Part shown: piece after piece, positions 8,838 to 16,258 of the stretch
How the letters are laid out: every line of letters starts with the position of its first letter
Position numbering within the stretch: position 1 is the stretch's first letter
NCBI RefSeq assembly: GCF_002924365.1
Contig: NZ_PQWB01000072.1
Coordinates: forward strand, 1 to 39,550
DNA length: 39,550 bases
From: Chromobacterium alticapitis
GTDB lineage: Bacteria > Pseudomonadota > Gammaproteobacteria > Burkholderiales > Chromobacteriaceae
Direction: 5' to 3'
Program-made: the position numbers and the translations under genes
Notes under the pieces: model-generated
Seen by the model: only the letters and a program-made list of their open reading frames with translations
What the model was told of the DNA's origin: nothing
Database searches by the model: none

Positions 8838-9565
8838 ACGAAAAAACCATACTGGTGACCGGCTCCAGCCGCGGCATAGGCCGCGCCATCGCGCTGCGCC
8901 TGGCCCGCGATGGCTACGACGTGGTGGTGCATTGCCGCAGCCGCCGCGACGAAGCCGATGCCGTCGCCGCCGACATCATCACGCTGGGCCGCCAGGCCCG
9001 CGTGCTGCAATTCGACGTCACCGAACGCGAAGCCGCCGCCGCCGCCCTTCTGGCCGACGTCGAGGCTCACGGCTGCTATTACGGCGTGGTGTGCAACGCC
9101 GGCCTGGCCCGCGACAACGCCTTCGCCGCCATGCCGCCGGAAGATTGGGATCTGGTGGTCAACACCGACCTGGGCAGCTTCTACAACGTGCTGCAGCCCT
9201 TGACCATGCCGCTGGTGCGCCGCCGCAAGCCGGGCCGCATCGTCACCCTGGCCTCGGTCTCCGGCATCATGGGCAACCGCGGCCAGGTCAACTACAGCGC
9301 GGCCAAGGCCGGCGTGATCGGCGCCACCAAGGCGCTGGCGGTGGAACTGGCCAGCCGCGGCATCACCGTCAACTGCGTCGCGCCCGGCCTGATCGACACC
9401 GAGATGGTGGAAGAGCATGTGCTGGAAGAGGCGATGAAAATCATCCCGGCCCGCCGCATGGGCAAGCCGGAGGAAGTGGCCGCCACGGTCAGCTTCTTGT
9501 TGGGCGAGGACGCCGCCTACATCACGCGTCAGGTGATTTCGGTAAACGGAGGAATGGTAGGATGA
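8834..9565 (+). CDS. apeQ: 3-oxoacyl-ACP reductase (FabG-like SDR), ApeQ-type
   Basis: A 243-residue classical short-chain dehydrogenase. The NADPH site TGSSRGIG lies at residues 9-16 and CNAG at 87-90. The catalytic set is Asn110, Ser141 or Ser143, Tyr154 and Lys158 (YSAAK). VAPGLIDTEM follows, as usual in FabG. It reduces the beta-keto group after each ketosynthase step of polyene growth. Primary fatty acid FabG is unlikely because the gene is embedded by ATGA overlaps between the dehydratase and the second ketosynthase. Confidence 0.92.
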   Translation: MNEKTILVTGSSRGIGRAIALRLARDGYDVVVHCRSRRDEADAVAADIITLGRQARVLQFDVTEREAAAAALLADVEAHGCYYGVVCNAGLARDNAFAAMPPEDWDLVVNTDLGSFYNVLQPLTMPLVRRRKPGRIVTLASVSGIMGNRGQVNYSAAKAGVIGATKALAVELASRGITVNCVAPGLIDTEMVEEHVLEEAMKIIPARRMGKPEEVAATVSFLLGEDAAYITRQVISVNGGMVG

Positions 9566-10794
9566 AACGCGTTGTGATTACCGGCGTGGGCGCCATCAGC
9601 CCGCTGGGCCATGACTGGGCCGCGGTGAAAGCCAGACTGCAGGCCGGCCGCAACGCCGTGCAAACCATGGAGCCGTGGGCAGAGTATGAGGGCCTGGGCA
9701 CCCAGGTCGGCGCGCCGGCCGCGCCGTTCGAACTGCCTTCCCACTACAACCGCAAAACCACGCGCAGCATGGGCCGCGTGGCGCTGATGGCCACCCGCGC
9801 CACCGAGGTGGCGCTGGAGCAAGCCGGCCTGCTGAACGACCCGCTGCTGAAAAGCGGCCGGATGGGCATTTCCTACGGTTCCTCGTCCGGCTGCCCGGCC
9901 AATATCGGCGATTTCGGCCGCATGCTGATGTGCAAGAGCACCGAGGGCATCAACGCCAACACCTATATCCGCATGATGTCGCACACCGCGCCGGTGAACA
10001 TAGGCGTATTCTTCGGCGTGACCGGCCGCGTCATCACCACCTCCAGCGCCTGCACTTCCGGCAGCCAGGGCATAGGCTACGCCTTCGAGGCGATACAGAG
10101 CGGCCGCCAGCTGGCCATGATAGCCGGCGGCGCCGAGGAGCTGGACCCGACCCAGGCGGCGGTATTCGACACCCTGTTCGCCACCAGCACCGAGCTCAAC
10201 GACGCGCCCTCGCTGACCCCGCGCCCCTTCGACGCCAAGCGCGACGGCTTGGTGCTGGGCGAAGGCGCTTGCACGCTGATCCTGGAGGAACTGGAACACG
10301 CCCGCGCCCGCGGCGCGAACATTCTGGCCGAAGTGATCTCCTTCGGCACCAATAGCGATGGCCAGCACGTCACCCATCCGCAGGCCGAAACCATGGCCGG
10401 CGCCATCCGCCAGGCGCTGGACGGCGCGCGGATCGCGCCCTCGGACATCCCTTACGTCAACGCCCACGGCACGGCGACGGATCAGGGCGACGTGGCCGAA
10501 TCGCAAGCCACCCACAGCGTGTTCGGCGAGCGCGTCGCCATCTCCTCGCTGAAGAGCTATATGGGCCACACCTTGGGCGCTTGCGGCGCGCTGGAAGCCT
10601 GGATGACGATAGAAATGATGCGCGACGGATGGTTCGCCCCGACGTTGAATCTGACCGAAGTGGACGCGCGCTGCGCGCCGCTGGACTATCTGACGGGCGA
10701 AGGCCGCCGCATCGAAACCGAGCTGGTCATGAGCAATAATTTCGCCTTCGGCGGCATCAACACCTCGCTGGTTTTCCGCCGCTGGCGCGATTGA
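9562..10794 (+). CDS. apeR: Second 3-oxoacyl-ACP synthase, ApeR-type
   Basis: A 410-residue FabF-like ketosynthase. The active site is complete: Cys164 in TTSSACTSGSQG, His in NAHGTATDQGD and the Lys/His pair in SLKSYMGHTLGACG. It differs from the ketosynthase at 7189, and in the known APE systems the last ketosynthase (ApeR) is a separate homodimer whose role, perhaps the first condensation, is less settled. It ends the run of overlapping genes; 52 bases then separate it from the next gene, including a short GC-rich inverted repeat at 10807-10820 without a T run. Confidence 0.9.
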   Translation: MKRVVITGVGAISPLGHDWAAVKARLQAGRNAVQTMEPWAEYEGLGTQVGAPAAPFELPSHYNRKTTRSMGRVALMATRATEVALEQAGLLNDPLLKSGRMGISYGSSSGCPANIGDFGRMLMCKSTEGINANTYIRMMSHTAPVNIGVFFGVTGRVITTSSACTSGSQGIGYAFEAIQSGRQLAMIAGGAEELDPTQAAVFDTLFATSTELNDAPSLTPRPFDAKRDGLVLGEGACTLILEELEHARARGANILAEVISFGTNSDGQHVTHPQAETMAGAIRQALDGARIAPSDIPYVNAHGTATDQGDVAESQATHSVFGERVAISSLKSYMGHTLGACGALEAWMTIEMMRDGWFAPTLNLTEVDARCAPLDYLTGEGRRIETELVMSNNFAFGGINTSLVFRRWRD

Positions 10795-10846
10795 TTCACC
10801 ATTTGACCGGCCTCGGCCGGCTTTCACATAACATAAGGATGAACAC

Positions 10847-11284
10847 ATGAAGACATTCGCCGCCCCCTTGCTGGCCCTAGCCCTGATCGCCGCCCCGGCC
10901 CTGGCACGCGACACCGTAGTCAAGGTGCCGCTGGCCGACGTGCTGGCCATGCCGGAAGCCCAGGGCAAGCTCGACGGCTCGGTCCAGTTTTTCCTGGCCG
11001 GCCAGCACACGCCCGCCATCAAGAAGAAAATGGGCAGCGACGTGTCCAACCAGAAGACCAACGCCTTCAACAAGACCGATGAGCAAGCCTGCCGCTGGAC
11101 CATCCTGTCCGCGCTGATCTCCTTCCAGAACAGCGCCAAGCAGCGCGGCGCCAACGCCGTGGTCAACCTGGTCAGCTATTACAAGAAGCAGGAAACACGC
11201 GACAGCGAAACCATTGAATGCCATTCCGGCGCGCTGATCGCCGGCGCGGCGCTCAAGGGCGAATACGCCAAGATCGGCAAGTAA
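10847..11284 (+). CDS. Small secreted RcsF/YbjQ-like protein, unknown function
   Basis: A 145-residue protein with a Sec signal peptide (hydrophobic residues 6-20, cleaved after ALA). The mature part contains RGANAVVNLVSYYKK followed by IECHSGALIAGAALKG. GANAVV and the later Cys-containing stretch are typical of RcsF-like and YbjQ-like folds. Two Cys remain in the mature protein (in EQACRWT and IECHSG) and could form a disulfide in the periplasm. Similar proteins are often misnamed excinuclease in databases. It has AAGGA before the ATG and probably its own promoter or reads through from the APE genes. Its link with polyene transport is only positional. Confidence 0.75.
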   Translation: MKTFAAPLLALALIAAPALARDTVVKVPLADVLAMPEAQGKLDGSVQFFLAGQHTPAIKKKMGSDVSNQKTNAFNKTDEQACRWTILSALISFQNSAKQRGANAVVNLVSYYKKQETRDSETIECHSGALIAGAALKGEYAKIGK

Positions 11285-11328
11285 GCCCTCCTGCCGCGCG
11301 CGTCTCTCAGAACGCGCACGCCGTCCAG

Positions 11329-11347
11329 GCCGCCCCTCCCGGGCGGC
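11329..11347. terminator. GC-rich hairpin between convergent genes
   Basis: Seven-base arms GCCGCCC and GGGCGGC enclose a five-base loop between the stop of the secreted protein and the stop of the methyltransferase on the other strand. There is no T run on either side, so it may slow or end transcription only weakly. Confidence 0.35.
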
Positions 11348-11353
11348 TGTCGC

Positions 11354-12145
11354 TCACTTCTCCAGCTGCCTGACTCGCTCGAACAAACAGACCGTCGCCG
11401 CCATCGCCACATTCAAGGATTCCGCGTGGCCTGGCATCGGGATGCGGATGCGCGCGTCGGCCAGGCTCAGCAAGGCGTCGCTGACGCCGGCGCCTTCGTT
11501 GCCGAAGACGAAGGCAACCGCGCCGCTCAGATCATGGCCATACAGCGAGCTGGAGCCCTCCAGATGCGTGACCAGCTTGCGGCCGCCGAAACGCCGCAAT
11601 TCGTCCGCGAGGTCCGCGTGCTCGTGGATGCGCAGCGCGAAATGCGCGCCCATGCCGGCGCGCAGCACCTTGGGCGAAAACACGTCCACGCAGCCCTTGG
11701 ACAGGAAAACATCGTAAACGCCGGCCGCGGCGGCGCAACGCAAAATGGTGCCCAGATTGCCAGGGTCCTGGATATCCTCCAGCAGCACGCGCGCGGCGTC
11801 CCGCTGCGGCGCCGGCGGCGCAGGCCGCTCGCACAGGGCCAGCAGCTCGCAAGCGCTGCTCAACGCCGTCGCCTTGGCCATCACCGCTTCCGGCAGGGAA
11901 ACCACCACCGTTCCGCGCGGCAGCTGCTCCAGCAGGCCCATCACCTCCGGCTTGCCGGCCGCGGCCTCGTTCAAATACAGCCGCGCCAGCCGCCCGCCCG
12001 CGTGCAGACAAGACTCGACCAGATGTATGCCCTCCAGCACCATCACGCCCTCCTTGCGGCGGTCGCGGCTGTGCTGGACCAGCCGGGCCAGCGCCTTGAC
12101 TTCGTCGTTGTGCGGAGAACTGATGGTTTTGGCGATGTAGTGCAT
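11354..12145 (-). CDS. SpoU/TrmH family RNA 2'-O-methyltransferase
   Basis: A 263-residue protein with the SPOUT knot. Motif 1 is DIQDPGNLGTILRCAAAAG with the conserved Asn and Arg, motif 2 is FVFGNEGAGVS, and motif 3 is IPMPGHAESLNVAMA, which binds SAM. The N-terminal 100 residues look like the L30e-type substrate-binding domain of RlmB/TsnR proteins (VLEGIHLVESCL). It should methylate a ribose 2'-OH in rRNA or tRNA; which nucleotide cannot be read from sequence. It lies 66 bases downstream of the HDOD gene; a weak GGGGC/GCCCC stem followed by TTCGTTTT (minus strand, 12197-12166) may separate the two. Confidence 0.9.
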   Translation of the reverse strand: MHYIAKTISSPHNDEVKALARLVQHSRDRRKEGVMVLEGIHLVESCLHAGGRLARLYLNEAAAGKPEVMGLLEQLPRGTVVVSLPEAVMAKATALSSACELLALCERPAPPAPQRDAARVLLEDIQDPGNLGTILRCAAAAGVYDVFLSKGCVDVFSPKVLRAGMGAHFALRIHEHADLADELRRFGGRKLVTHLEGSSSLYGHDLSGAVAFVFGNEGAGVSDALLSLADARIRIPMPGHAESLNVAMAATVCLFERVRQLEK

Positions 12146-12211
12146 GGCGTGTTCTTTAAGGCTGCTCGAAAACGAAGGGGCAGAGTTTACCCGCCCCGGC
12201 GGCCGATTGCA

Positions 12212-13537
12212 TCAGCGCGGCATCAGCGTCAGCCGCGTGACCAGGTCCTTGAAGCGGTGATAGGTCTTGTCGTCTATGGCGCGGCCGCTGGCGGCGTTAT
12301 CCACATAGAATACGCCGCTGAGCTTGTGGCCGCCGAACAGCGTCATCAGCGCGAACTCCTGATCGCCGACGTGCTGGAAAAACTCGTCATCGTAGCGCCG
12401 AGTCAGCTGCTGCCGCACCGAGGCCGGCGCGTGGAAGCTTTGCGGCTTGCTGGTGAACACGCCGAAGAAGCTGCCGGGCTCCAGCTCCACCTTCAGCTTG
12501 CGCAAGGGGCTGTCCGCCGCCACCCCCACCTGGTAGCGCAGCTTGAGCAGATGGCCATCGTGCTCATAGTGGTAATACAGCACGCGTTCAAACTTCAGAT
12601 CATTGCTCAGGAAACGGATCGACTCGCGAATGGCGTTTTCCAGTTGATCCGGACCTGACAGCGCGGCCGTCTTTCTCATTGCAGCCACCTTGCCGTCGCT
12701 AGGCAGAATCAGCAGCGAACGGGCCGGGAAGGTGTAGCCCGCCACATGCGGATGCTTGGCCACGTTCAGCACCGCGTGCACCACGGCCTGATACGCCATC
12801 TCCGGCGTGCAGTTGATCAGCTTGGCGGCGGTGTCCACGCCCACCATCCAAGTGCTGCGTCCCGTGCCGTGCTCCAGCGAATTGGCGGTGGCCATGGCCA
12901 GTTTCAGCAGCTGCCGGCGCTTGTTCGGCGCGCCCGGTCCCAGCAGGTTTTGCAAGCCGGGGGGCAAGGGCATCGCCTTGATGAAAGCCGCCAGCACCTG
13001 CGCGTAGTCGGCGTCGAAGACTTCGGACAGCTCTTGCAGCAAGGGGCGGTCCGGCAAGCGGTTGCGCTGAATCATATAGATGCAGCCCGGCAGGTTGTAC
13101 AGCAGGGCGGCGACGAAGCAGTCCTCCACTTTCACGTCGCCCATGATGGACAACCATTCCTTGACCAGCAGCGCCGCCACGCGGCTGCGGCCCAGCCAGT
13201 CGCCCACCGCCTCGTACACATCCTCGTCCAGCTTGTCCAGCGACGGTTCCAGCGCCTCCACCCGGCTGAATCGCGTCACGACGGACTCCAGCCCCATCAG
13301 CAGCAGGGTCTGCTCCACCGCGGGAATGGACTCGTTGCGCTGCAGCGCCCGCGAATTGCCCACCACCCGGAACAAGTCCAGCAGCAAGAAGGGATCCGAC
13401 AGGCAGAGGTTGGCCAGGTAGGTGAAGTTGATCAGGTCGCTGTGGCGGGCGCAGACATCGCGCAACTCGTTCAGCGTGTCGGGCAGTATCGGCCAGCGCT
13501 TCTCGGCTATCGTTTGCGTCCAGTTATTGAGGTCCAT
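12212..13537 (-). CDS. HDOD domain protein
   Basis: A 441-residue protein. Residues about 15-230 form an HDOD domain, the non-catalytic relative of HD phosphohydrolases: LCLSDPFLLLDLFRVVGNSRA is the typical start, and VEDCFVAALLYNLPG stands where HD proteins have the metal-binding His-Asp, which is lost here. The C-terminal half (about 290-440) looks like a GAF-type sensing fold. HDOD proteins act in signalling and motility control in several proteobacteria. The start overlaps the end of the upstream membrane methyltransferase by 14 bases, so it should be cotranslated with it and cotranscribed with motAB. What it senses is unknown. Confidence 0.85.
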   Translation of the reverse strand: MDLNNWTQTIAEKRWPILPDTLNELRDVCARHSDLINFTYLANLCLSDPFLLLDLFRVVGNSRALQRNESIPAVEQTLLLMGLESVVTRFSRVEALEPSLDKLDEDVYEAVGDWLGRSRVAALLVKEWLSIMGDVKVEDCFVAALLYNLPGCIYMIQRNRLPDRPLLQELSEVFDADYAQVLAAFIKAMPLPPGLQNLLGPGAPNKRRQLLKLAMATANSLEHGTGRSTWMVGVDTAAKLINCTPEMAYQAVVHAVLNVAKHPHVAGYTFPARSLLILPSDGKVAAMRKTAALSGPDQLENAIRESIRFLSNDLKFERVLYYHYEHDGHLLKLRYQVGVAADSPLRKLKVELEPGSFFGVFTSKPQSFHAPASVRQQLTRRYDDEFFQHVGDQEFALMTLFGGHKLSGVFYVDNAASGRAIDDKTYHRFKDLVTRLTLMPR

Positions 13538-14264
13538 GTGGGCGGCGCCAGATCAGAAGTTCTTTTTGCAGGGGGCCGCCGAGCGGCAAGCGCTCGTCGG
13601 GCTCGATGTCGGGTACGGCGAAAGTATTGCTGATGAGCAGGCAGCCCGGCCGGCCTTCGGCCAGGAACTTGCTCCAGACTCGGGGCATGGGCTCGGGCGA
13701 CAGGAAAACGTAGATCGCGTCATGATTCCCCCAGTTTTCTGTCCAGAAACTGCGGCAGCCCAATGCGAGCCCGGCCGGCCGGCCGGCGGCCAGCCAGCGC
13801 AGCCTGGCCAGCAGCCAGCTGCCGACTGCGTTCTCCAGCGCCAGCACGCGCAAGTCCGGGCGCTGCAGCGCGAGGCCCACGGCCAGCCGTCCATCGCCGC
13901 ATCCGGCCTCCAGCAGGCGAGCGCCCTCAGGCAGCAGCGCGTCCAATCCCGCCTCCGCCTCCCGGCCGGATCGATATAGCGGCACGCGCTCGGTCAAGGC
14001 GTTGCGGCCAAAAGCCAGCAGCGCCAGCAACGTCGCCAGATACCAGCCCGCGGGAATCTGCGCCCGCAGCAATAGCACCGCCGCCGGGACGAACAAGCCG
14101 TGCGCCAGGCGCTGCCAGCCGGGCTGGCGCAGCGCGAGGGAGGCCAGGGCGGCCAGCAGACCCTGCAGCAGCGCCCAGGCCGCCGGATGCGCGCCGGGCG
14201 CGATGAATACCCAGGCGCCCACGCCGGCCAGCAACTGCAGCGACAGGTGCCGCAGCGCCCTCAT
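13524..14264 (-). CDS. Membrane-anchored class I SAM methyltransferase, unknown substrate
   Basis: A 246-residue protein. The first 110 residues hold about three to four hydrophobic helices (for example LSLQLLAGVGAWVFIAPGA and WYLATLLALLAFG). The C-terminal part is a Rossmann methyltransferase with the SAM motif LLEAGCGDGRLAVGLA. I do not know its substrate. The start at 14264, 13 bases after the motB stop, is preferred to an ATG at 14318 that would run 41 bases into motB. It is followed with a 14-base overlap by the HDOD gene. The same order (motA, motB, methyltransferase, HDOD) on one strand suggests one transcript. Confidence 0.75.
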   Translation of the reverse strand: MRALRHLSLQLLAGVGAWVFIAPGAHPAAWALLQGLLAALASLALRQPGWQRLAHGLFVPAAVLLLRAQIPAGWYLATLLALLAFGRNALTERVPLYRSGREAEAGLDALLPEGARLLEAGCGDGRLAVGLALQRPDLRVLALENAVGSWLLARLRWLAAGRPAGLALGCRSFWTENWGNHDAIYVFLSPEPMPRVWSKFLAEGRPGCLLISNTFAVPDIEPDERLPLGGPLQKELLIWRRPHGPQ

Positions 14265-14277
14265 GCCTGGGCGCGCC

Positions 14278-15198
14278 TCACTGCGCAGGCGCCGACTGGC
14301 CGCCGTCGGCCTGGGCATCGGCCGGGCCGCCTATCACCTCCTGGTTCATCTGCGGCTTGTAGCCGTCGTTGAGAATGGAGGTTTCGGAATCCTTGTTCAG
14401 CACGATGATGGTGATGCGGCGGTTTTCCGGGCTGAACACATCGCTCTTGACCAGCGGGATGGCCGAGGCCAGGCCCACCACGCGCAGCACCTTGCTCTCG
14501 CTGAGTCCGCCGGAAATCAGCTCGCGGCGAGCGGTATTGGCGCGGTCGGCCGACAGCTCCCAGTTGCTGTAGCCGCCTTGGTCGCCAGCGAAGGGCTTGG
14601 CGTCGGTATGGCCGGAAATGCTGATCCGATTGGGCAGCTGGTTCAGCTCCGACGCCAGCTGCTGCAGCAGCACGCGGGTGTGCGGCAGCATGCGCGAACT
14701 GCCGGAGTCGAACATCGGCCGGTTCTGCTCGTCCACGATCTGTATCTTCAGTCCTTCCGGCGTCATTTCCAGCTTCAGCTGGTTCTTGTATTCCTTGAAC
14801 AGCGCGCTGCTGTCTATCGTGCGCTGGATCTTTTGCTGCAGCTGGTCCAGGCGGGCCTGCTCCTGCTGCTTTTGCATGACTTCTTCCTTCTTGGCGCCGG
14901 CTTTGTTGACCTGTCCGGCCTGCTTGGTCAGGTCGTTGCCGCCGCCCTTGACCAGCGAGGTGGCGTCTCCGGCGCCGGAACCTCCTGAAAGCGCCACTTT
15001 CAGCGGCGTTTTGAAGTATTCGGCGATGCCGTTCAAGGTGCCCTGCGACGCGGAGCCCAGCAGCCACATCAGCAGGAAGAAGGCCATCATCGCCGTCACG
15101 AAGTCGGCATAGGCGATTTTCCAAGCGCCGCCGTGATGGCCGTGCCCGCCTTTCTTGATTTTTTTGACCACTATGGGCCGTTGCGATTCATCCGCCAT
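14278..15198 (-). CDS. motB: Flagellar motor stator protein MotB
   Basis: A 306-residue stator subunit. The single membrane helix follows AYADFVTAMMAFFLLMWLL, and Asp32, the proton-carrying residue, is at the exact E. coli position; the conserved Asp suggests proton rather than sodium coupling. Residues about 150-270 are the OmpA-like peptidoglycan-binding domain (ISISGHTDAKPF, SADRANTARREL, NRRITIIVL). A plug-like segment follows the membrane helix. It starts 18 bases after motA. Confidence 0.96.
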   Translation of the reverse strand: MADESQRPIVVKKIKKGGHGHHGGAWKIAYADFVTAMMAFFLLMWLLGSASQGTLNGIAEYFKTPLKVALSGGSGAGDATSLVKGGGNDLTKQAGQVNKAGAKKEEVMQKQQEQARLDQLQQKIQRTIDSSALFKEYKNQLKLEMTPEGLKIQIVDEQNRPMFDSGSSRMLPHTRVLLQQLASELNQLPNRISISGHTDAKPFAGDQGGYSNWELSADRANTARRELISGGLSESKVLRVVGLASAIPLVKSDVFSPENRRITIIVLNKDSETSILNDGYKPQMNQEVIGGPADAQADGGQSAPAQ

Positions 15199-15216
15199 TG
15201 CTATCCCCTGCCCGGC

Positions 15217-16074
15217 TTACTTTTTGGACTGTTTGACGTGGTCTTCCAGTTCCTTGAACGACGGGCGGTCCATCGAGGACAGCGCCTTGCGGCCGAACTC
15301 CACCGCCACTTGCGGCGCGTAGCCGTTCAGGCTGGCCAGCAGCGTGACCTTGATGGTCTGGTAGACGCGGGTGCCCTCGGCCAGCTTGTGTTCCAGGATG
15401 GTGCCCAGCGGGCCGACGAAGCCGTAGGCCAGCAAAATACCGAGGAAGGTGCCGACCAGCGCGTGGGCGATCAGCATGCCCAGCTCGGACGGCGGCGCGC
15501 CTACGGACTCCATGGTGTGCACTACGCCCATCACCGCGGCCACAATACCGAAAGCCGGCAGGCCGTCGGCCAGGCCCTTGACGGCCGATACCGGCACCTC
15601 GCCCTCGTGGTGGTGGGTTTCGATTTCGACGTCCATCAGGTTTTCAATCTCGAAGGCATTGAGATTGCCGCCCACCATCAGCCGCAGATAGTCGCAGATG
15701 AATTCCACGACATGATGGTCGTGCATCACGGTGGGGTATTTGGTGAAGACGGGACTGGATTCCGGGTTTTCGACATCGGCCTCGATGGACATCAGGCCTT
15801 CCTTGCGCACCTTGGTCAGGATCTCGAACAGCAGGGTGAACAATTCCATATAGAAAGCTTTGCCGTAAGGGCTGCCCTTGAAGACGGTGGGCAATGTCTT
15901 GATGGTGGCTTTCAGCGGCGCGCCGCCATTGGCTACGACAAAGGCGCCGCCGGCGGCGCCCGCGATCATGACAACTTCCAACGGTTGCATCAGGGCGGCG
16001 ACATGCCCCCCCGCGGCGATGAAGCCTCCCAGCACCGAGCCCAGGATGATGAGATACCCGATTGCGACGAACAT
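15217..16074 (-). CDS. motA: Flagellar motor stator protein MotA
   Basis: A 285-residue protein with four membrane helices and the cytoplasmic loop that touches FliG. The residues shown to matter in E. coli fall at identical numbers: Arg90, Glu98, Pro173 and Pro222. With MotB it forms the proton-driven stator of the flagellar motor. No clear flagellar sigma-28 promoter was found upstream; a perfect TATAAT is on the minus strand at 16151-16146 but lacks a good -35, and it sits next to the terminator of the transaminase operon. Confidence 0.96.
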   Translation of the reverse strand: MFVAIGYLIILGSVLGGFIAAGGHVAALMQPLEVVMIAGAAGGAFVVANGGAPLKATIKTLPTVFKGSPYGKAFYMELFTLLFEILTKVRKEGLMSIEADVENPESSPVFTKYPTVMHDHHVVEFICDYLRLMVGGNLNAFEIENLMDVEIETHHHEGEVPVSAVKGLADGLPAFGIVAAVMGVVHTMESVGAPPSELGMLIAHALVGTFLGILLAYGFVGPLGTILEHKLAEGTRVYQTIKVTLLASLNGYAPQVAVEFGRKALSSMDRPSFKELEDHVKQSKK

Positions 16075-16155
16075 ACGTCAAGTCCTGTATTGTTTTTTAT
16101 TGCCTCATGCCGCAGATTGCATTACAGCATGCCTTTTTGCAATTCATTATAGAAA

Positions 16156-16192
16156 TAATAGAAAAAGCGGGTTGAATTGTATCAACCCGCTT
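16156..16192 (-). terminator. Rho-independent terminator downstream of the transaminase operon
   Basis: On the minus strand an 11-base stem (AAGCGGGTTGA / TCAACCCGCTT, arms 16192-16182 and 16175-16165) with a six-base loop is followed by TTTTTCTATT. It would end transcription from the ald-puuD-puuA-transaminase operon before motA. Confidence 0.85.
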
Positions 16193-16209
16193 CATTCGCT
16201 GCAAAACCA

Positions 16210-16240
16210 GGAAGCGGGATAATTTGACCATCCCGCTTCC
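16210..16240 (-). terminator. Second strong hairpin, tandem with the terminator
   Basis: Perfect 11-base arms (GGAAGCGGGAT / ATCCCGCTTCC) and a nine-base loop, 18 bases after the transaminase stop. Followed on the minus strand by CTGGTTTTGC. Its core AAGCGGG is shared with the next hairpin. It may be a first terminator or a stabilising 3' structure. Confidence 0.6.
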
Positions 16241-16258
16241 AAATCATGATAGCCGCTG

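Noticed and set aside
11426-12658. Plus-strand frame opposite the RNA methyltransferase and HDOD genes
   Set aside because: Both minus-strand genes have clear motifs; this frame has none and runs across two unrelated genes.
16075-16155. Flagellar sigma-28 promoter before motA
   Set aside because: GGCAATAA resembles the -10 element, but the -35 eight-mer at the right spacing matches poorly.
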